This document shows, one piece after another, positions 22,001 to 34,336 of a stretch of DNA of 64,000 nucleotides. The stretch is taken from the NCBI RefSeq assembly GCF_000203815.1, contig NW_004457735.1:1674001-1738000 (forward strand), in the 5' to 3' direction. Under the pieces are notes generated by a model. That model saw nothing but the letters and a program-made list of their open reading frames with translations, was not told the DNA's origin and did no database searches. The translations under genes were made by a program, and so were the position numbers. Each line of letters starts with the position of its first letter. The stretch's first letter is position 1. The stretch is from Cavenderia fasciculata (Eukaryota > Evosea > Eumycetozoa > Acytosteliales > Cavenderiaceae).

Positions 22001-22590
22001 TTAGACTGATTTCAATTGACCATCTTGATCAATTTGAAGATTATCTAAATTACCAATAGTAGCCAATAGTTTGAGAACAAATTCGTTAAACTCTGGTATT
22101 TGTTGACAATATGATTCCAACAATTGAACACGCTCCAAATCAGAGCCTTTACTGTCAATCTCTAATATTAGTTGTCGTAATTCACGATGATCAATTGCTT
22201 GTTGAATGTGTTTAGAGATATCAATCATCTTGAATTGTTCATCTGTCACCATCTTAAAGAATGATAAACCACTCGCTGGCATATTCAAAGGGACTATTGA
22301 TCTATCGACTGTTGGTACTGTATTTTGTTGTGTTGGCGCAACTGTCAATTGCTCATGATCTACCTCTTTTTTATGTTGTTCATTGCATTCCTTTGAACAA
22401 CTATGAGAGAGAAAAGAAAGAAGAAAAGAAAAGAAAAGAAAGAGAGGTTAACAAATGAATCAATGAATGAACGAACGAATCGTTTTGAACAGTTGAAAAC
22501 ATACTATTTGATAGTTCTACATTTAGGACAATTATATTTCCCTTCCTTTAGGTTACATATCGAACAATTAATGATTGTTGTTTTTCTCAT
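22001..22590 (-). CDS. znhit3: HIT-type zinc finger protein, ZNHIT3-like
   Basis: Two exons on the minus strand (22505..22590, 22001..22400) give 161 aa, matching ZNHIT3 length (about 155). The first exon is short. The join rebuilds the zf-HIT: C-S-I-C at the start, YNCPKC, then KYCS and KEC across the intron, followed by a His-rich helix (EQHKKEVDH). ZNHIT3/Hit1 works with NUFIP1 in box C/D snoRNP assembly. The C-terminal helical region (residues 90-155: ILEIDSKGSD, LLATIG) matches that family rather than other HIT proteins. Confidence 0.85.
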
Positions 22591-22881
22591 AACTCTGTTG
22601 TATCCTATGTAAATTTGAAAATAAATTGATAAATACAAATGGTTTTGAATTAACGAAAGTATCGTCTGTTTCAGATCTGACCCGAAAGAGAGATAAAAAA
22701 ATAATAATATTAATTAAAATAACAACTTAACTGTACTGATCCGATCAGATAGATAGCTACTACTGTAGGGAGGTTGTTTATTGGATATTTATATATTGTT
22801 TAAAAGTAAAAGGGTGTGAAAAGAGATTATAATACAAGGTAAGCTTAGGAGATAGTGTTGTTGTGGTTAGGCGTAGCATAC

Positions 22882-23238
22882 TCAATGCCAACCGCCTTGA
22901 TTATAGCCACCTCCATAATAACTACCTCCACCACCACCACCTCCATTATAACTATTATAATAGTTGCCTCCTCCACTTTGGTAACCTCCAGAGTTAAACT
23001 GAGGTGACTGGTATCTTGGTCTGTAGCAATGAGCCATTCCAACACCATTGTTTACAATGACACCATGATAGGTTGGGTTTTTACCCGATGGATCATCTGT
23101 TAATTGTCCAAAGCGTGGTACACCACCTACTAGTTGTTCTCCCGTGTAGGAGCTATAAACTGGTCCATCAAAGTTGGTGATCTTTACCGATGGTTCTCCA
23201 GGTCCTCCTAACGAAAAAACATTTACTTTTTTTGACAT
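22882..23238 (-). CDS. Small Gly/Tyr-rich protein
   Basis: Single exon, 118 aa. Residues 1-75 are ordinary globular sequence (VNVFSLGGPGEP, TNFDGPVYSSYTGEQ, GVIVNNGVGMAH). Residues 76-118 are Gly/Tyr/Ser/Asn repeats (GGYQSGGGNYY, GGGGGGGSYYGGGY) ending NQGGWH. There is no signal peptide or membrane segment. Such Gly/Tyr tails are often RNA-binding, condensate-forming or adhesive, but I do not recognise the family and assign no function. Tail-to-head with the ZNHIT3-like gene, 291 bp upstream of it. Confidence 0.7.
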   Translation of the reverse strand: MSKKVNVFSLGGPGEPSVKITNFDGPVYSSYTGEQLVGGVPRFGQLTDDPSGKNPTYHGVIVNNGVGMAHCYRPRYQSPQFNSGGYQSGGGNYYNSYNGGGGGGGSYYGGGYNQGGWH

Positions 23239-23840
23239 TCTCTATGTATATCTATATGTCTATTTATCTATTATCTATTTGTTGGTTGTATTCGTCTCGA
23301 TAAGCAATGAGAGAGAAGAGCCCTTTTGCTTTTATCAAATCAAGAATTGTGAGAAAAACTAAACTGATCAGGTCCGTTTTTCGATTGTAGAGAAATCTCC
23401 GAAAGATCAATAGACACCTCCGAATCTATCAATCCAACTATGTACGCCCAACTGATCATATGCACATATGAAACTACTAATAATAATGAACAAAAATTAT
23501 CATTGTATCTGTCTATACTTTATAACTGTTCTCACAAAAAAGGATTATTACGTAAATGGTTTAAATTGCTCTGGTGGTTAGAGAACTTTGAAAATTTAAA
23601 AAAAATCGATTGATGTGTTTCCCTCCTTTTTTCACATTTAGTTGTTACGATTGAGGAGAATGATATTTTGTTTAACCTAGACCATCATACAACAGTAATA
23701 GTTAGAGACAAGACAGCTGTCATCACCATCACACACGATTATTTTACGAGTATAAAGATATCCACCACCACACAAATTACAATTATCGATATCATTGACA
23801 GTACAGATCAAGGAGGGAGGAAGAAAGGACAGCACAGATA
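23239..23840. other. Divergent intergenic region
   Basis: 602 bp between the starts of the Gly/Tyr-rich protein and APC7 genes. It is AT-rich apart from a moderately mixed stretch at 23370-23470. I see no gene, structured RNA or strong motif. Confidence 0.6.
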
Positions 23841-26142
23841 ATGATTCCTCCAATTAGCGTAGATCTCATGTTATCAAACATGAAGATGTTACTTGACGTT
23901 CGTCAATTTACATCTGCTGAATTATTGGTAGGTACTAGACGAGACGAGACGACTCTTTATATTTTTTTGGTTGAACTCTATCAGATTACTTACTTTTGTT
24001 GTTGTTTGTCTGTTATAAATAGGGTAATTTTATAGTATCATTACCATTATTATCAACAAATAATATAACATTGGCATTTTCAAATCAAAATAATCAATTG
24101 GTTCAATGGATCTACCAAGCATTAATTATGTTTGCCGATTCCATCTATGGACAATCACAATACCTTCGTGCACTCAAATATTACAAGAATGCACTAGATA
24201 TTGTTATCAAGGCAATCAACCAGAGTGCAAGCCAAGCCTCTTCATTACATCAACAACAACCAGCAGCAGTTGGAAATAATCTTTTTGGAACCAATTCTCA
24301 TTTCCCAAAATCATTGATGGATATTAAGCAATTAAAATCGATTGAATATGATCTACGTTACAAAATTGCATTATGTTTTATTAATACAAAGAAAATTAAT
24401 CTTGCAATCTCCTATGTAAGTACTTTTATCACCGGTTGGTTTTGGAATTAATAATTAATATTTATCTAATTTATATATGTCTAGTTGGAATCAATACCAA
24501 ATACAAGTAGATCACTTGATATTAATTTAACAATGGCAAGATTATACAAAGATATGAGTGGTGTTGGAAAAGAAAGAACAAAGTAATTATTATTATACAT
24601 TTTTTGAATCATGAAAGAGAGAGAACAAATAATAATAATTAATTTTAAATTGAATTTTAGAGATGCGATATTATGTTTTAAAGAAGTTTTAAGAATTTGT
24701 CCATTATGTATAGAGGCAACTATTGCAATCAAAGAATTGGGAGAAGATCCAGAACTATTTTTAACACAAGTTTTACACAAGCAACCCATTTCAAATGCAA
24801 ATATCGATTCATCTTGGATTCCTGCTTTGGCACTATCTCAATTTGAATTAAAAAGAAATCAACCTCAAAGTATGATTACTCTTTCTCATCTTCATTTATG
24901 TTTTAATCTATCTTTTAGAAGCCAACTAACCTGTCCCTTTTTCTTTCTCTCAAAAAGAATCATTATTTATATTAAAGAAATTAGAACCAAAATTCAATTG
25001 TAATCTTTATTTATTAGAAAAGTTAGCATTATCATATCTCTATCATGATGAGCCATCCATTATCAATACCATCAATACGTTTCATAAAATCAGACAATAT
25101 GATAGTTATTATACAAATTCAATGGATATTTATTGTTCCTTATTAAAACGTAGACAATTACAATTTGAATTAAACAAGTATGTTATGACCCAAACAACAA
25201 TCAAACCGTTATCAATCCAGTTAGTTGTATTAATACATATTTATTTATTTTATCTTTTTTAGAGTATGTCATGATTTATTAAATACAAATTCAGGAGCAC
25301 CAGAAAGTTGGACATCGGTAGCATTATATTACTTTTTAAAAGAAAATAATGAAAAGGCAATGGAATGTGTTGATAGAGCTATTAGTCTTAGGGAAACACA
25401 TCCCTTTTCACATTCTCTAAAAGGAGAGATTTACTTGTCGTTGGAGGATCCAAAATCAGCGCTGCCTTGGTTGGATCGTGCTTTCCAACTTTCCAAAAAT
25501 ATATTGACCGCAAGAGAATTGGTTAGATGTCATCTCTTCCTCAATCAAATCAACGAAGCCCTCATGGTTGCCCAAGCTATTCACCGAATGAGTCCAGAAT
25601 ACTCAAAATCAATGTCATTGGTGGGTATGGTTTTGGCCAATCAACCAGAGGAAAGACCAAGGGCCAGAAAAATTCTCTCAGAGGCTCTCGTATTGTCTCC
25701 ACATTGCATTGATACAGTTCTTACACTTAGTAAATTAAATATGGTTGAAGGAAAATTACAAGAAGCTTTAGATTTGTATGTAGATGATAAAGTAGATAAT
25801 TGATTAAGGTAATTAACAATCATTTCTCTATTTAGAATACAAAAACAATTAGAATATCAAGAAACAGATTTAATGCATACGGAAATGGCAAATATTTATG
25901 TTACTAAAGAAAATTATGAAGATGCAATGAGACATTACAATAGTGCGTTGGAGATCAATCACCAGTACGAACCTGCCATTAGAGGTTTACATCGATTAGA
26001 ATTGATAATGAAAGGAATCGATCCTGATCAAGAAGAAGAGGAACTAGAAGATGATGAAGAAATTGATGAAGATGAATTAGATGAAGACGACATGGAAGAA
26101 GAGGATATTATCGAAGATATGGATGGTGATTTTGAAGAATAA
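23841..26142 (+). CDS. anapc7: Anaphase-promoting complex subunit 7 (APC7/Cdc27-like TPR)
   Basis: Seven exons (23841..23927, 24023..24415, 24485..24582, 24661..24869, 24958..25177, 25263..25775, 25836..26142) give 608 aa; human APC7 is about 565-599. The protein is almost entirely tetratricopeptide repeats (YLRALKYYKNALDI, DAILCFKEVLRICP, ALPWLDRAF, EDAMRHYNSALEI). The order of segments, including RETHPFSHSLKGEIYL, matches APC7 rather than Cdc27/Cdc16/Cdc23. It is a scaffold TPR subunit of the mitotic ubiquitin ligase. The last 40 residues are an extended acidic Asp/Glu tail. It is the most intron-rich gene in the window. Confidence 0.88.
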
Positions 26143-26282
26143 AAAAATGGATAAAATTAATTTTATTATCCATAGAGAAATATAGTTAGTTTATAGATTA
26201 ATATCAAGTTAATTATTTTACTTTTGTCTTTTAATGTTATTTTCCAATCAAATTTATTTAATTATTTTTTGTGTTAGATGAT

Positions 26283-27833
26283 TTAAATATTTGTAGATGG
26301 AGGTAAATTTAAAGGAGTTGTCAAAGAAGAGGAAGAGGTGATATGGTTGCCAATTGCAGGTGAAGATGTTGGTGATGTTTGAGTCGAGGCAGGAGCAGAA
26401 ATGGATGACGAAGAGGACAAACCAGAAGAGTGTGCAATGGTACCATTGCTGCTTGAGAGTGATGGAGTACTCGATGCACTACCTCCATTGGTGCTACCAC
26501 CACTGGTTGGAACACCACCACCTGAATGGTGGTGAGGTTTTCTATGCTTAATTCCCTTCTTTTGTGATGGTAAAATCATAGAGGAGCCAGCAGCAACAGC
26601 GCTATTGCTACCATTTAAACCGGCAAGTGAAACAATAGATCCATTCGAAACAGATTGCTTAATAGAGCCCGTGACAGGCGACGACAATGATAATGGTGTA
26701 GATGATGTTGAATTGGGTTGTAAAGTCGATGACGATGTTGTATTGTTGTTGGATGAGGTTGAATTTGATTGTTGTTGTTCCTTTGGATGAATGATAGAAG
26801 AAGTAAGAGATAGTGCAGAATTGGATACTGCAGGATGAAGGAAATTAAATAGTGGGAAGGATATACGATTTGGATTGACGACCTTTGAATTCAAAGTCTT
26901 GACGATAAAGTTTTGAATAAATTGACCAATTTTTCCTGGTTCCTTTAATACTGTTTCGTGACCCATCTTGGTTACCATACGTAAAGTCAAAGATGGTGAT
27001 TCTTTCAAATACAATGAACATAATGGATTGGTATGATTTGGTAAATATAAAACAAACTAGAAATAATAGATAAAATGGTTAGAGTCAAAAGTATCATTTC
27101 GTCATTGTCTTTGTTTTCCTTACATTTCCAGAGAATTGTTTAATCGATATTTTAGTCTTTACAGGAAGACAAGCTGTATGTTTTTGTGGCCAATTGAGCC
27201 ATAACTCTGTGGAAGCAGTGATAGAGGCATCACCCGAGTAGATTAAATCGAATTCAATAACATTGACCGATGCATTTACTGGTGATACAAGTCTAATAGT
27301 ACCAATCTCTGGTGTTGTAGTACCAATGTTTATATCAGAGAATGATAATTTACCCTATAAAATGACAAAAGAATGATTAACTATATGACATTATATTTAC
27401 TTTTGAGACTTTTTGGTCACCATTTTCTTACAATATAATCTGGTTTTGATTCATCTTCTGCAATGCTATTTAAAAGTTCATGAATATGTCTAGAGTATTG
27501 TTGTGAATGATTAATCTCTGACAATACTCTCTTTGTGATGAAATTGATCCATTTGCAAGTCTCAATAGATGTTGGTGGAGTGTTGCTGATGGAATAGTCG
27601 ATTGGCTCGTTTGTCGAAGAGGTAAAGTAGAATGACTTTTTGTGTGTACGTTGTTGCTTGTTGTTATGTTGTTGTTGTTGGTGTTGAAGCTGTTGCTGTT
27701 GTTGTTTCAAGCTCTTATCTTTTGGTAGTGATCTAGGATCAATCTTTTTAGACAACAATCTAAAGAACACATAGAGCAATACGGTAGTTGTGAAAATGAT
27801 ACCAAGTAAAAATCCAATTATAATGTTATACAT
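26283..27833 (-). CDS. mmm1: MMM1-like ERMES subunit (ER membrane, SMP domain)
   Basis: Three exons on the minus strand (27432..27833, 27124..27354, 26283..27056) give 468 aa. MMM1 is the ER-anchored subunit of the ER-mitochondria encounter structure and transfers phospholipids through its SMP domain. Residues 4-24 form one hydrophobic helix followed by basic residues, the expected N-terminal anchor. After a Gln/His linker the SMP domain runs from about 92 to 300 (KWINFITKRV; PEIGTIRL; LWLNWP; LPVKTKISI; IGQFIQNFI). A Ser/Thr/Asn/Gly tail of about 160 residues is an extension. I chose the ATG at 27833; the frame opens further upstream but with no ATG. It diverges from the Hikeshi gene. Confidence 0.85.
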
Positions 27834-28203
27834 GATTGAACTAGTAAGTAGTAAGGATCCTACTTGTGTATACCTTATCTGTATATGTATATTTATATAG
27901 TATAAAAGTATCTGTGTTTGTGTTCTCTGAAACTGATGCAAAGGATGGTCGTGTAGTTTGAACGACTATTAAATTTTTCAAAATTTTTTTTGTTATCTCA
28001 AAGGTGATGTAATAGCACCATCATCCCATTGTTTGTTCAACAAACAGCAAATAATTACTACGCGTACACGACACCTTTCTGATCGATCGGATCTCGACTT
28101 GTTGCATTGTAGATAACGATCAAACACATATCAAAGAAAGCCATTCAAGTTCGACAGTCACTGTGTTTGTATATATAAATAGACATCAAGGAACCAAGAT
28201 AGG
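27834..28203. promoter_or_regulatory. Bidirectional promoter region mmm1 / Hikeshi
   Basis: 370 bp between divergent start codons. A TATAAATA element lies at 28174-28181, only 23 bp before the Hikeshi ATG. The middle (28050-28110) is richer in CG dinucleotides (ACGCGT, GATCGATCGG) than the flanks. Confidence 0.5.
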
Positions 28204-28838
28204 ATGTTTGGATACTTGATTCAAGGTAGACCTGTTACACCTACAGTACAACAACTATCACCTCAAAAATATTTCTTTCAAATTGAAGATGCTTCATCTG
28301 TACATAATTTCGCTGTCTTTTTAACTGAATTGTAAGTACTACTACAATCATGCGCATGTCCTGTGAACTTGGATTATTTATGTATTTATTGATTAATAAT
28401 GTTTTGTTTAGAAACTTTCCAGATGGATATGGAGCAGCTATTTATTTGGCATATGCACCATTTCAAGAATGGAAGTATTTAGGACACATTAATAAAAATA
28501 AACCGAGTGCATTCTTTAGAATCGTCCAAGAAGGTGACCAAACCATGATGTTTGATCAATCAAAACAAACTGCACAGGTTGGTATATCCATCGAAACAGA
28601 GGCTGAAATCATGTCCAAGGTAAAGACAAATACTGGTAATGAAAACATGGTATTCAAACCTGCAGATTTCAAACAATTTGCCTTTAAAATGTGTCACAAT
28701 TTTGTAAATTATATTCAATCGTTTGCTGGAACTACTGGCGTACCTCCTAATCTAATCCCTGCCAATTCAGTTGATAAATGGTATCAAAATTTCCAAAGAA
28801 AATTACAAAATGATATTTTATTTTGGAAAGAATCCTAG
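28204..28838 (+). CDS. Hikeshi / OPI10 homologue (Hsp70 nuclear import carrier)
   Basis: Two exons (28204..28331, 28412..28838) give 184 aa, compared with 197 in human Hikeshi. The family carries ATP-loaded Hsp70 into the nucleus during heat stress through FG-nucleoporin binding. The start MFGYLIQGRPV and the segments NFPDGYGAAIYL, EWKYLGHI, PSAFFRI are diagnostic, as is the C-terminal VDKWYQNFQRKL helix. The intron interrupts a Leu codon after TEL. It is convergent with EME1, 121 bp apart. Confidence 0.93.
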
Positions 28839-28959
28839 GATAAGGAAAAATTACAATTAATAATAATAAAATATACACACCAAACCTAATCCAAATACTT
28901 TATTTATATAATACATTTTATGAAAAAATGATAAATTAAATCTTCTTCTTCTTCTTCTT

Positions 28960-30783
28960 TTAAATTAAAGTATTTGGATCATTTGAACAAATGAATCTAT
29001 GAATTTTAGATGATAAATGTGGACCAAGATTCTTTTGAGTCTTGGTAGTGTTGGCATTGGTTGATTCAATCTTTAGATTGGAAAGCATAGTCTCTCGATC
29101 ATTTTCATCTTTTAATTTTTCATAGGCACGATACAGTGAAATAAAGGTTGGATATTTGGCAACGATACATCTTGCTATATTACTAGAAATACCATGAACC
29201 ATTGACAATTGATACAACCAAATTTCAGCTGGTTGTTTTCCTTTTTTCTTGATCGCCTCTGCACAAAACCCTTCAAACAATTCATTCGTAGCTTCTTTGT
29301 ATGGTAAAAATGCCAATGTCTCTGTCAACTTTGTCAATAATGATGCAAATTCTAATCTATTTGATGGTTGATAAATCATCATTTTATATTCAATCTTGAT
29401 GAAAACAAAAAAAGAAATGGATTAATATTATTAAATGTTTCATCTTGACTTCTTCTTTTTTGACATACTCTTAGTTTAATTAATAATCTTTCAATTTCTT
29501 GTTTTGTAACATGAGTACCAACAGTTTGCCTATTACCATTTTTCATATTTGATTCAATGGCTTGTGATTTTTTTCTTAGGAATGGATCCAATCCTTCAAT
29601 GAATAATATAAATCGTTTATCTCTATTGCTATTTGTTAATTCTGCTATTTTCTCTACCAATTGACTCTTTTCAACATATTCATAGAAAATATCAGCTGGA
29701 TATTTTAATATTATATAATCCTCTGGTTTATTTGTTCCCTATAAATATAAAGATAATTATTAGTATATATTCTTTATCATTATCATCTAAATGATCATCG
29801 TTGTGGTTATATTATTATATTTACATTATCTAATTGTCTTTTCCAAATGATTGAAAATTGTATTCTTAAAGTTTCTTGACAAACCTTTATTTCTTGTGGA
29901 ATATAGGTTAAAAGGTCTTGTGTTTCTGACAGACAATGTAGATTTTCGTCAAATACCAAACTCATTTCCTTTAATGCATCCTTTTTAGTTTTCTTTTTTG
30001 GTGCTTTTACTTTTTTGGTAGCATCCAATGTTGGTGATCGTTTTCTTCCTTTTGTTTTAATAGATGAATCGTTGTTGTTATCCATATCAATGTTATCTAT
30101 ATCATCATCTAGGTCTCCAAATTCATTACTCTTTTTCCTCTTTGATGCAGCTGCTTTCTTTTGTGTCTTCTTGTCAACCTTTTCTTTTGCCCTCTCCATT
30201 TGTTCCTTTTTTTTCTATCCTTGGCTGATTCAAATTCATTTGCAACTAGTTGATCGAGATCATCATCATCATCATCATCGTCTGGTTCATCTTGTATATC
30301 TTCATTCTCCCACAAAGATGTTGTCGTCTTTGATGATGATGATGATGATGATGATGTTTTTGATGATGATGAAGATGTACCATTATAATTGTTTGTTCTA
30401 TTTGTTGTCGATTTTGAATGATCATTCCATCCAGTTAAACAAATTTGATCATCATCTATACTTTCATTGAAATAAAACTCTTCATCAGATGTTGGTATTG
30501 GTTTCTTTGATTTCTTTGTTCTAGTTGAAGATGAAGTTGAAGTTGTTGAAGTTGTTGAAGTTGTACTAGTACTAGTAGTAGTATGTTGTGGTGGTGATGA
30601 TTGAGGATCCCTTATATCATATGTATTCTCCTCTACTTCCTTTCTTTTCCTATCACTATTGCTACCTCGACTACTACTAGTACTTGTATATTGTTGTTGA
30701 TGTTTTCTTTCTCTTTCTTTCTTTGCTATTTCAGCCAAGGAGAGATGGAAGTCATCTACATCAATCGAATCGTTTCTATCCAT
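28960..30783 (-). CDS. eme1: EME1/Mms4-like crossover junction endonuclease subunit (frame-broken)
   Basis: Three exons on the minus strand (29825..30783, 29469..29738, 28960..29394). EME1 is the non-catalytic partner of MUS81 in cutting recombination intermediates. The C-terminus is clear: ERCC4-like fold segments (YIILKYP, FILFIEGLD), YQPSNRLEFASLLTKLTETL, and the helix-hairpin-helix part SMVHGISSNIARCI. The first 200 residues are Ser/Thr/Asp/Lys low complexity, as usual in the family. The reading frame breaks inside an A8 run (plus-strand T8 at 30207-30214): one more A, or a -1 shift, joins the N-terminal frame to the Lys-rich linker and nuclease-like domain. With the frame joined, the length is about 554 aa. 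No intron fits the break. Confidence 0.82.
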
Positions 30784-30968
30784 CAAAAGAGAAGGAAAGG
30801 AGGAGGTATTTGATGTTGTGTTATTTATAAATCAAAACAAACAAAATAGACAATTTCAAGACTTTATGTTTTTTTGTGCAATACTCATGTTGAGCATTAA
30901 GATTAAATTATTGGAAAAAATCGATCATTATTATTATTTATTATTATTTATTATTATTATTAATTAAT

Positions 30969-33900
30969 CTATAAAGAAATAATATGTCGATAGGTGTCTC
31001 TGATATAGGAAGCATTTCGAATGATTGAATCTAAACTATCGATATCAACCAAATCACTCTTTTGGAGTGTTTGTACCAATTCCATAAACTCCATGTTTAA
31101 CAAATCACTGCTCCAATCGGATAAAAGTGCCGCACAGAGACTAATGTGTAGCAGCGAGAATCCTTCATTATTCTTATCGCACATGTATCTGTCCCAAAGC
31201 TTAACTCCAGTCTCAAATGAAACATCGCGTACCAAAAAACAAACCATCCATCTAAATGAAAAATGGCTAAAATCAATTTGTTGTTTCATAAAATGATTAT
31301 ATAATTCCTCTATAGAAAATTAAAAAGTAAAAGGTTTTTTTTTGTTAATACACATAATAAAATATATATATATATAGATTTTAGAGTATCTATATTTACC
31401 ATTTGATTCTTGAACCAATTTTGATAATTTTTTCATCATTCCTTCAGCTGGTAGACCACAACCAGTGTTTGTGGCATAGGGTTTGACTGAATTTAATAAA
31501 CTTGAAAGACACCAGTAAATGTCTGCTTCAACCTTTGATAGGATGTCAAACTTTTGATTTTGAATCATCTCTTTGACAGCGACACCATCTCCAATCGACT
31601 TTGTCAATGAAGCAATGTCTTCCTCTTCTGGGTACAAATTGGGATAGGTTATCTTTGAAGGAGATGATTCCATTTGTGATATGGCATGACCCAAAAACAC
31701 AATTAAAAATGGACAAAGTAAATCATTTAATCCTTGGAAATAAGATAAATCTGTATTCTCTGATGACCAAATTGCCAATATTCTTTCACTCATCTTAAAA
31801 TTTAAAAAAGAGAAATAAATATTAATATATAAATATAAATTATTATCTATATTATTTCTTTACATACTTGTTCAATTTCTTTTAATTCAAATAATTCATA
31901 AAATCCATCAGGTCTAGTTCTAATGACATCGATATGAATTTGTTGTAAAAGATCTTTGAATTTTGATTTCTCGTTTTGACCCAATGCAGTTTGACTCCAA
32001 AGATCGGCAACGTTATTTAATAATTTGTTGGTTCCTCTTTCAAAATCATTTTCATCAACATGGAAATTTTTGAATTGGTCACCAAAATACTTTTTAACCA
32101 AGTCTCTATACCTACAAAAGATAAATATAATTGGTTAGATATTGTTATGTGGAATGTTGATAGTCTAGACTTACTGTAATCTTTTATTCAAAAGGACAGA
32201 GGCTCTAATATCTGAACGAGCAGGTAAATAACCAGCCATTAACATCCAAGAAGTAGCACGACAATGATCAGGAAAACCATAGTGAGTTCCAAGTAATTTA
32301 ACGATATCTACATTGACATTTGGTTGATCAAGATGCCATTGAATATGTTGTGAAATTTTAATACGATCACCATTTTCATTCAAGTATTGTGTTAAATCTC
32401 TATACTTTTCTTGTTGTTGTTGGTATTGTTGAGAACTGTTATTATTACTATTATTTTGTGAATCACCTCTTGGAGATGGAATTGAAATTGATAATAATTG
32501 TAAAATATTATTAAACTTTCCTTTGTTTCCTTTACTTTGTTGTTGTTGTTGTTGTAATTGTTGTTGTTGATGTAAAGGTTGTTGATTAAAAGGTGTTGGT
32601 GGTAATGATTTATACTTTTGTAATGTTATATCTTTGTATGTCGTAGTTGTAGTTGGTACTCTATTATTACCATTTGATTGAATAGATGGATAGGAAATAA
32701 AATCCTCATTACTGCCACCACTATCACCTCCATGATGATTATTTTCAAAATCAAGTGAAGGGTAACTCGGAGATGATATACTTGACAATTCATCAGCCGA
32801 TAGTTTTGGATATGGGCTAATGTCAACAAGTGGTAGGGAAAACTTTGATCTTTCAGTTCGACTTTGTTGTTGTGAAAGTTGATTTAAAACAGAGGATCTA
32901 TAGGAAATATGTAGTAATGAAGGTGATGATATTCTTTGTTGTTGTTGTGGTAGTGGTGGAGGAGTCGATGGTAATGGTTTGGATGGCGTAGAATTTACAG
33001 TATCCTTTTCAACCACTTCAAATGTTAATCCTTCAATGGTTTCTTCATGATGATTTACAATTGGATTAACTATATTATTATTATTATTATCTATATTATC
33101 TATATTATTATTATTATTTACATTATTACAATCGTTATTATAATTTTGATTATTGTCTATTTCTGCATCATAATTGCTATTATTATTATGGAAATAGGAA
33201 GGTTCCAATGGTGAAGATGAAAAGGTTGAAGATGCAGTAGTAGTAGGCAATGAAGAAGACAATGGAACTTCATTAGAGTTGTTTGATTCTTGTTGTTGTT
33301 GTTGTGGTTGTGATGGTTGTTGTTGTCTCAAATGATTTAAAAATGGAAGAGATGAAAATGAAGTAGATGGTGATGATGGATTAGAAGAAGATGGGGAATT
33401 ATTGTTGCTATTGCTGTTTTTGAGATTATTGATGATGGAATCCACTTGTTGAGGAATTGGTATGTTCTTGACTGATGTGATCACCTTTAACAACTTGTTT
33501 TTGAGAAGTGTCTTGCTTCCATCCTTTGGTGATGACGATCCACTTGTACTTGCGTGTCCATGTAAATCCGTTGATGATGAATGATTAGGAATAAAAGTTG
33601 AATAGAGTCCAGAATAGGGTGATGAAGGGGATCCATGTTGATGATGATGATGACTGGTGCTAGTTGAATTCATGGCAGAAGTTGAGAGATATCTTTTATG
33701 AGTACGATCGGTACGTGGAGGCACGGGTGGAGGAGGCAATGGCTTTTCCAATTGCTCTGCTGCAGTCGCTGCAAACGACGATGGAGACGGCTGGATATCG
33801 ACCTTGGTTTGTTGTAATGGAGATACGTAGTAAGGTGTCGTCTCACTGCTACTTTGACAAAGATCGTTGTGTAGTAGTGATGGTAAGGATCGTGAAAGTT

Positions 33901-34336
33901 GATTATGTGATGGTTGTTGTTGTTGTTGTTGTGATGGTACAGTATTAATTGTAATGTTACTAGTTATTTGGATGTTTAATGGATTACTACTTATTCCTCC
34001 TTTTTGATCATCGTCTGTAAAATCCTTGTAATATATATTTGGTGAATAATTATTCAAATGGTGTCGATGTTGTTGTTGATGATTGCTACCAACATTGCTT
34101 TTGGTATTGTTGTTGTCGTTGTCATCATCGTCACTACTACTGTTACTGCTACCACCATTATAATCGTCACCATTATTATGATTATTATTATAATCCTTGT
34201 TCTTGTTGTTGTTGTTGTATAAATCATCATCTTCATCCAAACTACTCCATAACTCTGTGTCATAGAGTGATGATTTGATATGTTGTTGTTGTGGCTGGTT
34301 ATTATTATTAATCAAGTTGGTGCTGTCCATCTTCAT
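30969..34336 (-). CDS. TBC-domain Rab GTPase-activating protein (TBC1D22/Gyp1-like)
   Basis: Four exons on the minus strand (32175..34336, 31868..32111, 31400..31793, 30969..31309) give 1046 aa. The TBC domain occupies about residues 690-1040. It has the dual catalytic fingers: Arg in IHIDVIRTRPD (I-x2-D-x2-R) and Gln in YFQGLNDL. The entry segment (HCRATSWMLMAGYLPARSDIR) and the IHID spacing match TBC1D22/Gyp1, GAPs linked to Golgi Rab1/Ypt1, more than TBC1D15 or other groups. The N-terminal 680 residues are disordered Asn/Gln/Ser/Pro sequence with a Pro-rich patch (PLPPPPVPPR) that could bind SH3-type domains. All introns lie in the TBC part. Confidence 0.88.
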
